DNA of 64,000 nucleotides from Streptomyces fulvorobeus (GTDB taxonomy: Bacteria > Actinomycetota > Actinomycetes > Streptomycetales > Streptomycetaceae), in the NCBI RefSeq assembly GCF_013167895.1, contig NZ_BLWC01000001.1:2604001-2668000 (forward strand), in the 5' to 3' direction. The translations under genes were made by a program, and so were the position numbers. Under the pieces are notes generated by a model. It had not been told where the DNA came from. It searched no databases and saw only the letters and a program-made list of their open reading frames with translations. Positions 52,206 through 60,714 of the stretch are shown here, piece after piece. Positions within the stretch are counted from its first letter, which is position 1; each line of letters opens with the position of its first letter.

Positions 52206-53140
52206 GCCACGGCCGGCCCCGGCTCCCCGCCGGGGCCGGTCTCCGGTCCGGGGTCCCCGCCGCGGCGGCGCTTCGGCAGGGCGGTCCCCATGCCGGCCAG
52301 CACGCCGACGACCACGATCGCGGCCCCGGCCAGTGACAGGGCGCTGGGCACCTCGTCGAGCGCGGGCCAGGCCGCGGCGATCCCGACGACCGGCACGAGC
52401 ATCGAGTACGGGGCCACGATCCCGGCCTCGTACCGCTTCAGCAGCGCCGTCCAGATGCCCGAGCCCACCACCGAGCCCGCGAGCGCGATGTAGACCAGGG
52501 CCACCAGACCGGGCCAGCCCTGCGCGTCGAACGCGCCGCCGAAGGCCCGCCAGCCCGTGCCGGGACCCTCCATGACGGCGGAGAGCGCCAGCAGCGGCAG
52601 GGGCGGCACGACCGACATCCACAGCGCGAAGCGCAGCGGGTGGTCGGGCTTGGCCTGCCGGCTGGCGAGGTTGCCGAGCGCCCAGCCGAGCGCCGCGAGC
52701 AGGGTCAGGAAGAGCGGCAGCAGCGCCGCGGTCCTGGCCCGGTCCACGGCGATCACCGTGAGCCCCACCACCGCCGCCGCCATCCCGGCGAGCTGCTGCC
52801 AGGACAGCCGCTCGTGCAGCAGGACCGCGCCGAGCAGCACCGTCAGCGGGGCCGCCGCCTGCACCACCACCGATGCCTGGCCCGAGGGCATCCCGCTGTC
52901 GATGGCGAGGAAGAGCAGCCCGAACTGCACCGCGCCGAAGCCCAGTCCGTACCCCAGCAGCCAGCGCAGCCGCACGTTGGGGCGGGGCACGAACAGGACC
53001 ACGGGCACCGCGAGGACCAGGAAGCGCAGGGCGGCGAGGAAGAACGGCGGGAAGTGGTCGAGCCCCACCCGCACGGCGAGGAAGTTCAGCCCCCACAGCA
53101 CCGCGACGAGGACGGCGAGCAGCCGGTCCCTGGTGGTCAC
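52157..53140 (-). CDS. orf13: EamA/DMT-family transporter Orf13
   Basis: This transporter of about 327 residues has ten predicted helices and two EamA repeats. The first spans about residues 5-130 (LWGLNFLAVRVGLDHFPPFFLAALRF start); the second runs to about 285 (WALGNLASRQA, SGIWTALLKRYEAGIVAPYSMLVPVVGI). A soluble Gly/Pro tail ends inside orf14. In S. clavuligerus Orf13 is a putative exporter of the pathway. The GTG at 53140 overlaps the orf12 TGA (GTGA). It is the last gene of the leftward cyp-fd-orf12-orf13 operon. Confidence 0.87.
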   Translation of the reverse strand: MTTRDRLLAVLVAVLWGLNFLAVRVGLDHFPPFFLAALRFLVLAVPVVLFVPRPNVRLRWLLGYGLGFGAVQFGLLFLAIDSGMPSGQASVVVQAAAPLTVLLGAVLLHERLSWQQLAGMAAAVVGLTVIAVDRARTAALLPLFLTLLAALGWALGNLASRQAKPDHPLRFALWMSVVPPLPLLALSAVMEGPGTGWRAFGGAFDAQGWPGLVALVYIALAGSVVGSGIWTALLKRYEAGIVAPYSMLVPVVGIAAAWPALDEVPSALSLAGAAIVVVGVLAGMGTALPKRRRGGDPGPETGPGGEPGPAVAQADGPVGKVQDTQRS

Positions 53141-54450
53141 TGAGTGGGTTCCTTCTCGCCTTCCAGCAGCCCGGACTCGATGACCTTGGCTCCGAGCCTG
53201 CGCAGCAGCTGGCCGTCGCCGATGAGCTTCTGCTCGTCGGCGGCCTGTTGCAGCACCAGGACGTGCGGGGTGCCGCTGTGGTCCTCCAGGAGCCAGCAGA
53301 ACATCATGACGCCAGGGCAGGAGCCGCCCTTGAAGACGGCCTTGGCCCACTTCTGCCGGTCGACGAGGATGCCGGGGTAGGCGGTGAGGATGGCGTCGAC
53401 CGTCCCGGTCGCGTCCCGCGCGCCGTCCTGTACGAGTGCTTCGAGGACGCGGAACACGTCGTACGCGCTCATGTGCCAGTCCAGGCCGATCTGGTGGACC
53501 GTCTCGCCCAGGTCGGAGCCGCGCACGGTGAGCGGTGCGGCGACCCGGCGCAGCAGTTCCCTGCGGACCGTCTCGTCGCCCTCGGCCCAGAGGCGGCGCA
53601 GGCCGTTCGCGCCCCAGCCGATCTCGAAGACCTCGCGGCTGGAGAGGAAGGGCCGCAGCAGGGAGGGGTCGTGGTGACCCGACGCCACCACGGCCCGCTC
53701 GACGGCCTCGCGCCCCACCTTGTCGGCGAGGAGGTCGGCGGCCGTGTTGTCGCTCATCGCGATCATCTTGTGCGCCGTCTCGCGGACCGGGACCCGCGTG
53801 CCGTCGGGGAGCTCCTGCATGTCGCCGGTGGGCAGACTGCGCAGGTCGGGGCGGGTGACCACCTCGTCGTCCCAGTCGAGCTCGCCGTTGTCGATGGCGT
53901 GGATCAGGGCCCGCATCAGATAGAGCTTGTACGCCGAGCCGGTGGGGAGCGCCCGGTGGGCGTCCTTCTCGTGCAGGACGAGGTGCCGGCCCTCCTCGAT
54001 GCGGACGGCCAGCACCGAGGAGGTGACGCCCTCGATGCGCAGGGCCTCGTCCAGATCGGCCCACTCCCGTATCTCGGGGACGAAGATGTCCGGCTGGAGG
54101 TGCAGGATGCGGACGAGCCCGGTCGAGTCGATGATCACGGTGAGCGAGAAGTCCCGCCCGGACGGGTCGGTGAGCACCAGCCAGCCCTTGTGCGCGACCG
54201 GCTGGTAGGTCGTCACGGAGAACGGGCCGAGCGCGCGCCACTCCTCCAGGGTCGCGGTGAACCCCCGCGGGTACTTGTCGAGGAAGCCGGGCACCAGGGA
54301 CGGTGCCATCTCCGCCTCCGAGGGCAGCTCCGGCGCCGTCAGCAGCTCCATCGCCCAGCGGCACGGGCCGGCCAGCGCGGAGTCGTCCTCGGCGAGTTCC
54401 CTCTCGGCCGCCGTCCGGACGGATGTGGTGGTACCAGGGACTTCGGTCAT
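53137..54450 (-). CDS. orf12: beta-lactamase-like protein Orf12
   Basis: The 437-residue protein has an N-terminal steroid-isomerase-like domain (about residues 10-125) joined to a class-A beta-lactamase fold. Active-site motifs are PTGSAYKLYLM (SxxK), MSDNTAADL (SDN) and VFKGGSCPG, where KGG replaces the usual KTG. This is the layout of clavulanate Orf12, which is required for production, lacks true beta-lactamase activity and has a low cephalosporin esterase activity in S. clavuligerus. ATG 54450 has AAGGAG seven bases upstream. It follows fd by 17 bp in the leftward operon. Confidence 0.9.
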   Translation of the reverse strand: MTEVPGTTTSVRTAAERELAEDDSALAGPCRWAMELLTAPELPSEAEMAPSLVPGFLDKYPRGFTATLEEWRALGPFSVTTYQPVAHKGWLVLTDPSGRDFSLTVIIDSTGLVRILHLQPDIFVPEIREWADLDEALRIEGVTSSVLAVRIEEGRHLVLHEKDAHRALPTGSAYKLYLMRALIHAIDNGELDWDDEVVTRPDLRSLPTGDMQELPDGTRVPVRETAHKMIAMSDNTAADLLADKVGREAVERAVVASGHHDPSLLRPFLSSREVFEIGWGANGLRRLWAEGDETVRRELLRRVAAPLTVRGSDLGETVHQIGLDWHMSAYDVFRVLEALVQDGARDATGTVDAILTAYPGILVDRQKWAKAVFKGGSCPGVMMFCWLLEDHSGTPHVLVLQQAADEQKLIGDGQLLRRLGAKVIESGLLEGEKEPTQ

Positions 54451-54467
54451 CTTCACTCCTTGTCCGG

Positions 54468-54683
54468 TCAGTTCTCGGTGACCGTGATGGCGCCGCACGG
54501 ACACAGGTCCGCGCACAGCCGCGCTCCTTCGTGGAGCGCGGGCGGCGGGGTGGGGTCGAGCAGCACCACGGTGCCGGTGTCGGGGTCCTGGCCGAAGATG
54601 TCGGGCTCCGTCGCCGCGCACCGGCCCATGGCGCAGCAGGCGGTCGTATCGACGGACACGGTCAGCCGGCCGGGGTCGCTCAC
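54468..54683 (-). CDS. fd: 3Fe-4S ferredoxin, partner of the cluster P450
   Basis: This 71-residue ferredoxin has the [3Fe-4S] ligands CCAMGRC and CADLCPCGAI, as in Streptomyces P450 ferredoxins. It transfers electrons to the adjacent CYP. The GTG start (54683) overlaps the P450 TGA (54680-54682), so translation is coupled; a frameshifted cyp message would be expected to reduce fd translation. Confidence 0.88.
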   Translation of the reverse strand: MSDPGRLTVSVDTTACCAMGRCAATEPDIFGQDPDTGTVVLLDPTPPPALHEGARLCADLCPCGAITVTEN

Positions 54684-55920
54684 CAGGTCACCGGGAGGCT
54701 GCCGAGACCGTAACTCGACACCTCGTGACGGAATTCGAGCTCCTCGAACGGCACCGCGAGGCGCACACCGGGCATCCAGCGCAGGACGGCGGCGAGCATC
54801 TCCTCGATCTCGGCCTTGGCGAGCCACTGGCCGAGGCACTGGTGGATGCCGTGGCCGAACGCCAGGTGGCGGCGGGCGTCGCGGTGCGGGTCCAGGGTGT
54901 CGGGGGACGGGAAGAGCTGCTCGTCGCGGTTGCCCGCGGACAGCGAGAGCACGACGCCCTCGCCGGCCCTGATGACCACGTCACCGAGCTGGACGTCCTC
55001 GGTGGCCGCGCGGGCCAGTCCGTTCTGCACGATGGAGTGGAAGCGGAGCAGTTCCTCGACGGCCGCGGGCAGCAGCTCCGGCTCCTCGCGCAGCGCGGTG
55101 GCGAGGTTCTTGTCGGTGACCAGGCTCAGCAGGCTGAGACCCGCCTGGCTGGTGGTCGTGCCGTGCCCGGCGACCAGCAGCAGCCGGCACATCGGCACCA
55201 TCTCGTCGATGTCGAGCGTGCCCTTGCGCACCTGGTCGACGACCAGCCTGCTGATCAGGTCGTCACCGGGTTCGCGGATGCGTGACTCGACGAGCTCGCG
55301 CAGGAAGGCGTCCAGCTCGTCCCGGGCGGCGCCCACCTGCTCGGGGTGTAGCCGCGGTCGATCAGGATGGCGCTGCGGTCCTCCATGAGCCCGCGCTCGC
55401 CTGCGGGTATGCCGAACATCGCGGCGATGACCCGGGAGGGCACGGGGATCGTCAGATTCGCCACGAGATCGACCGGGCCGCCCTCCGGGCGTTCGGCCGA
55501 CACCAGTCCCGAAAGAATTTCGTCCAGCATTTCCCGCAGCATCGGCCGCATTTCATCGGCGCGACGCTGAAGGAATTCACGGGTGAGCATGGAACGCAGC
55601 CGTGAGTGGTCCGGGTCGTCCATGCGGATGAACGAGGCGGATTTCGGCTGGGCCCGTACCAGCTGGGAGGTGGGCGTCATCATGGGGAAACCGGGGGCGC
55701 TGGTCACCGCGGTGAACCGGCGGTCGCCGAGCACGGCCCGCACGTGGGCGTGCGCGGTCACCAGCCACACCTCGCTGCCGTCCCACAGGGTCACCCGGCT
55801 CGCCGCGGGTCCCGCCCTCAACTCCGCGAGCTGCGGCGGCGGATCGACCGGGCAGCCCCGGCGCATCGGGTAGGACGGTGCCGCCTTCCCGTTCTGGACC
55901 GCTACATCGTCTTGCATCAT
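54680..55920 (-). pseudogene. cyp: cytochrome P450 of the clavulanate cluster, frameshifted
   Basis: Two overlapping frames make one P450 of about 412 residues. The N-terminal part (start 55920 or 55917) runs to IDRGYTP and then reads into nonsense to a stop at 55255. The rest continues EQVGAARDELDAFLREL in another frame. GGGG at 55343-55346 (CCCC on the coding strand) should be five bases. The oxygen-binding I helix AGHGTTTS, ExxR (EELLR) and heme loop FGHGIHQCLG are all intact in the second part. The protein is of the CYP105 type, required for clavulanate in S. clavuligerus. If the frameshift is real, the pathway is blocked at a late step. Confidence 0.85.
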
Positions 55921-56014
55921 CTTCCGCCCATCAGTACACCAAGGTCCGCCGACGTGGGATCGCTGTCACAATCTGCCCGATATGGCGGAGCGGCGTCTCC
56001 GGCTCCGGCCAACC

Positions 56015-56042
56015 GCGCATAACAGGTCCGGAGCGCACATAA
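56015..56042 (-). promoter_or_regulatory. paired TTATGyGC boxes, cyp promoter
   Basis: On the minus strand TTATGTGC (56042-56035) and TTATGCGC (56022-56015) begin exactly 20 bp apart, upstream of cyp (start 55920). A -10-like CAGATT lies at 55975-55970, 39 bases past the second box. Same element as upstream of oppA1 and gcaS. Candidate ClaR site. Confidence 0.7.
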
Positions 56043-56059
56043 CCCGTGGTGACCACGGG
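56043..56059. promoter_or_regulatory. 8-bp-arm palindrome adjoining the cyp boxes
   Basis: CCCGTGGT-G-ACCACGGG (56043-56059) is a perfect palindrome immediately upstream of the cyp box pair and 100 bp before cad. It could control either divergent gene. Confidence 0.5.
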
Positions 56060-56159
56060 TATTCACGTGCGATGACCGGCCTGATAACGTCACCGATTCC
56101 GCGCCCCGGGCGCAGTGAGAAATCCAAGGAAACACCGGCTCGCACACTGGAGGTTACAC

Positions 56160-56903
56160 ATGTCCGGAATTCTGCACGGAAAGGTCGCGCTCGTCACCGG
56201 GGCCAGCTCCGGAATCGGTGAGGCCACGGCGCGCGCCCTGGCCGCCGAGGGCGCGAAGGTCGCCGTGGCGGCGCGCCGCACGGACCGTCTCGAGGCGCTG
56301 CGCGCGGAGCTGGAGGCGGGAGGCGCCACCGTGCTCGTCCTGCCCCTCGACGTCGCCGACGAGCAGGCGGTGCACGCCGCGGTCGCCTCGACCGTGGAGA
56401 CGCTCGGCTCCCTCGACATCCTCGTGAACAGCGCCGGTCTGATGCTGCTGGGCCCCGTGGAGGGCGCCGACACCACGGACTGGACCCGCATGATGGACGT
56501 CAACGTCCTCGGCCTGATGTACATGACGCACGCGGCGCTGCCGCATCTGCTGCGCAGCCGGGGCACGGTCGTCCAGATCTCCTCGATCGCCGCGCGGGTG
56601 GTGGGCCGGGGCAGCGCCGCGTACAACGCCAGCAAGTTCGCGGTGAACGGCTTCAGCGAGGGCCTGCGCCAGGAGGTCACCGAGCGCGGGGTCCGGGTCG
56701 TGGTCATCGAGCCGGGCACCGTCGAGACCGAGCTGCGCGACCACATCACGCACGCCCCGTCGAAGGCCGCGATCCAGGAGCGGGTGACCAAGATCCGCCA
56801 GCTCCAGAGCGCGGACATCGCCCAGGCGGTGCGGTACGCCGTGACGGCGCCGGAGCACGCGACGGTGAACGAGATCTTCATCCGCCCCACCGACCAGGCT
56901 TGA
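56160..56903 (+). CDS. cad: clavulanic acid dehydrogenase (short-chain dehydrogenase)
   Basis: This 247-residue SDR is the same length as S. clavuligerus CAD. It has TGASSGIGE (NADPH-binding), NSAG, catalytic Ser in QISSIAAR and YNASK (YxxxK). The C-terminus EIFIRPTDQ is nearly identical to CAD. It reduces clavaldehyde to clavulanic acid with NADPH, the last step of the pathway. ATG 56160 has GGAGG eight bases upstream. It is divergent from cyp, with 240 bp between, and is followed by oppA1 in the same direction. Confidence 0.9.
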   Translation: MSGILHGKVALVTGASSGIGEATARALAAEGAKVAVAARRTDRLEALRAELEAGGATVLVLPLDVADEQAVHAAVASTVETLGSLDILVNSAGLMLLGPVEGADTTDWTRMMDVNVLGLMYMTHAALPHLLRSRGTVVQISSIAARVVGRGSAAYNASKFAVNGFSEGLRQEVTERGVRVVVIEPGTVETELRDHITHAPSKAAIQERVTKIRQLQSADIAQAVRYAVTAPEHATVNEIFIRPTDQA

Positions 56904-56918
56904 TCCCGCTCACGCACG

Positions 56919-56946
56919 CTATGCCGACCCGCCACCGGCTATGCGC
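56919..56946 (+). promoter_or_regulatory. paired CTATGCnS boxes, oppA1 promoter
   Basis: CTATGCCG (56919-56926) and CTATGCGC (56939-56946) start 20 bp apart, 82-109 bp upstream of the oppA1 ATG. A -10-like CAGGAT at 56985-56990 is 38 bases past the second box, as at cyp. Candidate ClaR site. Confidence 0.7.
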
Positions 56947-57027
56947 GGACCCGGCGGCCGCACCGCTCCACGAAGGCCCGCGCACAGGATGTGAGCGGAA
57001 GAGCAACGCGAGGAAGGGCTACAGGAG

Positions 57028-58707
57028 ATGACGACCAGCAAGCCGACGGAGACCGGCAGCGGCTTCGATGCCGGCGTGCACGGTGTGGTCCGGCCGACCA
57101 ACGCCACAGGGGGCACGCTCCGACTGGTACGCACGGACGACTTCGACTCCCTGGACCCGGGGAACACCTACTACGCGTACACCTGGAATTTCCTGCGGCT
57201 CATCGGCCGGACCCTGGTCACCTTCGACACCGCGCCGGGCAAGGCGGGCCAGCGGCTCGTGCCCGACCTCGCGGAGAGCCTGGGCGAGTCGTCGGACGGC
57301 GGCCGGACCTGGACGTACCGGCTGCGCGAGGGACTGGTGTACGAGGACGGCTCCCCCGTCACGTCCGGCGACATCAAGTACGCGATCGCCCGGAGCAACT
57401 ACGGCACCGACGTGCTCGGGGTGGGGCCGACGTACTTCCGTCAGCTGCTCGGCACCGAGTACGGCGGCCCCTGGCGCGAGCCCGACACGGACGGCCCCGT
57501 GACGCTGGAGACCCCGGACGACCGCACCCTGGTCTTCCGGCTGCGTGAGCCGTTCGCGGGGATGGACCTGCTGGCGACGATGCCCAGCACCACCCCGGTC
57601 CCCCGGCGCCTGGACACCGGCGCGGGATACGCGACGGGCCCGGTCGCGACCGGCCCCTACCGGGTCGCCTCCTACACCCGGGGCAAGCTGGCCGTCCTGG
57701 AGCCCAACCCGTACTGGGACAAGGCCACCGACCCGGTCCGTTACCAGCGCGCCAGCCGGATCGAGGTGCTGCTCGGGGTGGAGCCGCACGAGGTCGACCG
57801 GATGCTCATCTCCGGCGAGGCCCACATCGACATGGCCGGCTTCGGCGTCCAGCCGCTGGCCCAGGAGCGCATCCTGGCCGATCCGGAGCTGCGGGCCAAC
57901 GCCGACAACCCGCTGACCGGCTTCACCTGGATCTACTGCCTGTCGAGCAACATCGCGCCGTTCGACAACGTGCACTGCCGCCGTGCCGTGCAGTTCGCCA
58001 CGGACAAGCTGGCCATGCAGGAGGCGTACGGCGGTTCGGTCGGCGGTGACATCGCCACGACGATCCTCCCGCCCACCATCGACGGGTACGAGCCCTTCGA
58101 CCGCTACCCGGTCGGGGACGACGGCACCGGCGACCTGGAGGCGGCCCGCGCCGAACTCGCCCTGGCCGGGATGCCTGACGGCTTCAAAACGAAGATCGCC
58201 GCCCGCAAGGACCGGCTCAAGGAGTACCGGGCGGCCGAGGCGCTCGCCGCGGGCCTGGCCCGCGTCGGCATCGAGGCCGAGGTGCTGGACTTCCCCTCGG
58301 GCGACTACTTCGAGGTCTACGGCGGCTCGCCGTCCTACCTGGCCGAGCACGGCATCGGGATCATCATGTTCGGCTGGGGCGCCGACTTCCCCGACGGCTA
58401 CGGCTTCCTCCCGCAGATCGTCGACGGCCGGGCCATCAAGGAGCGCGGCAACCAGAACATGGGTGAGCTCGACGACCCCGAGATCAACGACCTGCTGGAC
58501 CAGGGCGCCACGTGCTCCGACCCGGTCGAACGGGCGCGGATCTGGCAGCGCATCGACCGGCTGACGATGGAGCACGCGGTGATCGTGCCCTATCTCTACC
58601 CGCGCTCCCTGCTCTACCGGCACCCGGACGCCCGCAACGTCTTCGTGACGGGGTCGTTCGGCATGTACGACTACGCGGCGCTGGGCGCGGCCGGGGCGGA
58701 GGACTGA
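57028..58707 (+). CDS. oppA1: oligopeptide-binding protein OppA1 (SBP_bac_5)
   Basis: This 559-residue SBP_bac_5 protein has GGTLRLVRTDDFDSLDP at the start of the fold, then LAESLGESSDGGRTWTYRLREGLVYEDGSPVTSGD (family signature), NPYWDKATDP and FGWGADFPDGYGF. It is related throughout to OppA2 (49471). Like OppA2 it has a hydrophilic N-terminus without signal peptide or lipobox. In S. clavuligerus OppA1 is essential for clavulanate production. ATG 57028 directly follows AGGAG. It has its own promoter region with the paired CTATG boxes, 124 bp after cad. Confidence 0.9.
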   Translation: MTTSKPTETGSGFDAGVHGVVRPTNATGGTLRLVRTDDFDSLDPGNTYYAYTWNFLRLIGRTLVTFDTAPGKAGQRLVPDLAESLGESSDGGRTWTYRLREGLVYEDGSPVTSGDIKYAIARSNYGTDVLGVGPTYFRQLLGTEYGGPWREPDTDGPVTLETPDDRTLVFRLREPFAGMDLLATMPSTTPVPRRLDTGAGYATGPVATGPYRVASYTRGKLAVLEPNPYWDKATDPVRYQRASRIEVLLGVEPHEVDRMLISGEAHIDMAGFGVQPLAQERILADPELRANADNPLTGFTWIYCLSSNIAPFDNVHCRRAVQFATDKLAMQEAYGGSVGGDIATTILPPTIDGYEPFDRYPVGDDGTGDLEAARAELALAGMPDGFKTKIAARKDRLKEYRAAEALAAGLARVGIEAEVLDFPSGDYFEVYGGSPSYLAEHGIGIIMFGWGADFPDGYGFLPQIVDGRAIKERGNQNMGELDDPEINDLLDQGATCSDPVERARIWQRIDRLTMEHAVIVPYLYPRSLLYRHPDARNVFVTGSFGMYDYAALGAAGAED

Positions 58708-58758
58708 ACACAGGGCTCGTACGCCTGAGCGCTACCGCCGGGCAGCGTGACTCCGCGT

Positions 58759-58796
58759 GCCCCGCCCTACTTCCCTCACGGGGAGCAGGGCGGGGC
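58759..58796 (+). terminator. hairpin downstream of oppA1
   Basis: GCCCCGCCCT (58759-58768) and AGGGCGGGGC (58787-58796) form a perfect 10-bp stem with an 18-base loop, 52 bases after the oppA1 stop. Part of the 553-bp gap 58708-59260. Confidence 0.6.
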
Positions 58797-58979
58797 CTTC
58801 CGCGCGAGGTGGAGTGGGTCACCCGAGGTGCCGTCCGCCTGCGCTTCGGGCACCTGCTCCCGCCCGAAGCCATCCATCCACCGAACAGTTGAGCTTCCGC
58901 CTTGCCTCCCGGCGCGGCTGGATGACGCCGGGAGTCAGCCTGCGGCGGGCACCGGCCGGCCGGGGGCGTCCAGCCACCG

Positions 58980-59159
58980 GGTCCCACGATCTTCGACGGC
59001 GCACGGGTACACGCGGACACTCTCGACGCGGCTTGCGCCCTTACGCAGCCCAGCCAGGTCGAGTTGTACGCCCGAGCCTTCGAGCGGCTTTCACGGATCG
59101 CCGCACGGGGAGCTGAGGCACGCGCTCCCGTGGCGACTGCCCTGGCGCTGCCGGACTGA
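58980..59159 (+). pseudogene. possible C-terminal remnant of an XRE/DUF5753-type regulator
   Basis: A frame without its own start reads PTIFDGARVHADTLDAACAL, continues through ELYARAFERLSRIA, and ends ATALALPD at a TGA. This resembles the C-terminal end of Streptomyces DUF5753 (Scr1-like) HTH proteins, but nothing upstream in frame supplies the HTH. Third-position GC is lower than in neighbours. I am not sure; it may be random coding-like sequence. The rest of 58797-59260 shows nothing else. Confidence 0.3.
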
Positions 59160-59260
59160 GCGTGGACGCTTCCTCTGCCGTGAAGCGGTGTCACGCCTGG
59201 TTGCCGAAGGCGGCCAACCCCGGTCGTGACACCGGGCTCGCGTGACCCTGCGCCCCGCCC

Positions 59261-60652
59261 TCACCCCGCCTGCGTCCACCGGCCCGTCGGTACCGGACGG
59301 CCCGGGTGCCGGCGGGCCGCGATGCCCGCTCCGTGGAACTCCCGCTCGAAGACGTCCAGTTGGCGCAGGAACTTTCTGGCAGAGCTGGTCAGGGACGTGC
59401 CCCGGGAGCTGCGCAGCAGCAGTCTGGCGCCCAGCCGGAACTCCAGCCGGTGAATCCTGCGGGTCAGGGCGGACTGGCTGATCGAGAGCACCGCTGCGGC
59501 CCTGTTGATGCTGCCGTGCTGGGCGACCGCGCGCAGCAGGTGCAGATCCTCCACGTCGAGCTGGCCTGGTTCCACGGGCGGCGAGGGGTCCGCCGCCGGG
59601 TGCGCGGCCGGGGCGGCGCCCGCGTCCTGGCGGTCGAGCTGGTCCCCGTACCACTGGGCCCACCAGGGGTCACGCAGCATGTCCTGGTGGTGCTCGGCGA
59701 ACCGTCCCAGACAGCGGGCCGTGAGCAGGGTGGCCAGGTGTCCGGCCAGCGCGCCCGGCACCACGGCCGGGTCGACGATCAGGGAGCAGGTGCGCCGGGG
59801 GCGCTCGACGACGGAACGGCGTACCAGGTTCGGGGTGTGCAGCGCCGGGCCCGTGGGCGAGCCCAGACCCACGACGTCGCCGCGGTGCAGCATGCCCCGG
59901 ACGACCGAGGCCGTGGCCACCTGGAGGCGGGCCGGCTTGGGCAGCCCCGCGGTGTGGAAGACCCGCTCGACCAGCACCTCGGAGCCGGGGCCCGCCTCGC
60001 TCACCCAGTTCTCCTCCAGCAGGTCGGCCAGGGAGAGCGCTTCCCGGTCGGCGAGCGGATGGCCGGACGGCAGGGTGACCCACAGCGCGTCGTCGAGCAC
60101 GTCGTAGACCCGTACCGCCCGGTCGACCGAGGCGTGCGGGGCGTCGAACCCCCAGGTGTGCACGGCGTCCACGGAGAAGTCGGCCAGCTGCCGCAGCGCC
60201 CCGTGCGGGGTGTCGTGGCTGATGGACAGCAGCACCCCCAGGGTGGCCGACGCGTCCTCGACGACGTCTTCGAGGAGCGGTTCGGCCGAGGCGATCGACA
60301 GCACGTCAGGGGCGTCCAGCGCCTCCGGTCCCGCGCCGAATATCTCCGTACGCGCCGCCAGGTCGACCTGGCGGAAGAAGCGGCGCCCGGCCACCAGGAG
60401 CCGGGAACCGGCCGCGGTGAGCTGCGTGGAGTGGCAGCCGCGCCTGGTCAGCGCCAGGTCCATGTCCTTGTCGAGCCGGTCCAGCCTGCGCTCGACCGAT
60501 GCCTGGCGCAGCCCGAGCCTCCGGGCCACCTCCGCGAGGTCTCCGCATCCCGCCACCGTGTCCAGAAGCCGCAGGTCCGCACGGGAAAAGGGGAACTGCG
60601 CCGGCGGAACCGGAACAGAGGCCAAAGCTCGCTCAAAAGGCACCGTGGACAT
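59261..60652 (-). CDS. claR: LysR-type pathway regulator ClaR
   Basis: The protein has about 463 residues, longer than usual LysR proteins (about 300). It has an HTH at each end. The N-terminal one is about residues 20-60 (LRLLDTVAGCGDLAEVARRLGLRQASVERRLDRL). The C-terminal one is about residues 380-420 (LHLLRAVAQHGSINRAAAVLSISQSALTRRIHRLEFRLGARLLLRSS), which is the canonical LysR type. A LysR substrate-like domain lies between. This two-HTH layout matches ClaR of S. clavuligerus, which activates late clavulanate genes. ATG 60652 lies directly after AAAAAGG (short spacing); ATG 60697 has no RBS. Divergent from ceaS2. Confidence 0.85.
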   Translation of the reverse strand: MSTVPFERALASVPVPPAQFPFSRADLRLLDTVAGCGDLAEVARRLGLRQASVERRLDRLDKDMDLALTRRGCHSTQLTAAGSRLLVAGRRFFRQVDLAARTEIFGAGPEALDAPDVLSIASAEPLLEDVVEDASATLGVLLSISHDTPHGALRQLADFSVDAVHTWGFDAPHASVDRAVRVYDVLDDALWVTLPSGHPLADREALSLADLLEENWVSEAGPGSEVLVERVFHTAGLPKPARLQVATASVVRGMLHRGDVVGLGSPTGPALHTPNLVRRSVVERPRRTCSLIVDPAVVPGALAGHLATLLTARCLGRFAEHHQDMLRDPWWAQWYGDQLDRQDAGAAPAAHPAADPSPPVEPGQLDVEDLHLLRAVAQHGSINRAAAVLSISQSALTRRIHRLEFRLGARLLLRSSRGTSLTSSARKFLRQLDVFEREFHGAGIAARRHPGRPVPTGRWTQAG

Positions 60653-60714
60653 CCTTTTTGGTGGAGACCGACCGGCGCGGGGGGCCGGCTTCGGCATCAG
60701 AGTTCGGGGCGCGT

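Noticed and set aside
53137..54450. Functional class A beta-lactamase resistance gene
   Set aside because: KGG replaces KTG and an extra N-terminal domain is present, as in clavulanate Orf12, which is a biosynthetic protein.
55255..55345. Programmed ribosomal frameshift in cyp (and bls2)
   Set aside because: The site CCCCGAGCAGG lacks a slippery heptamer with downstream pseudoknot evidence, and the same type of loss occurs in unrelated genes. Error or mutation is simpler.
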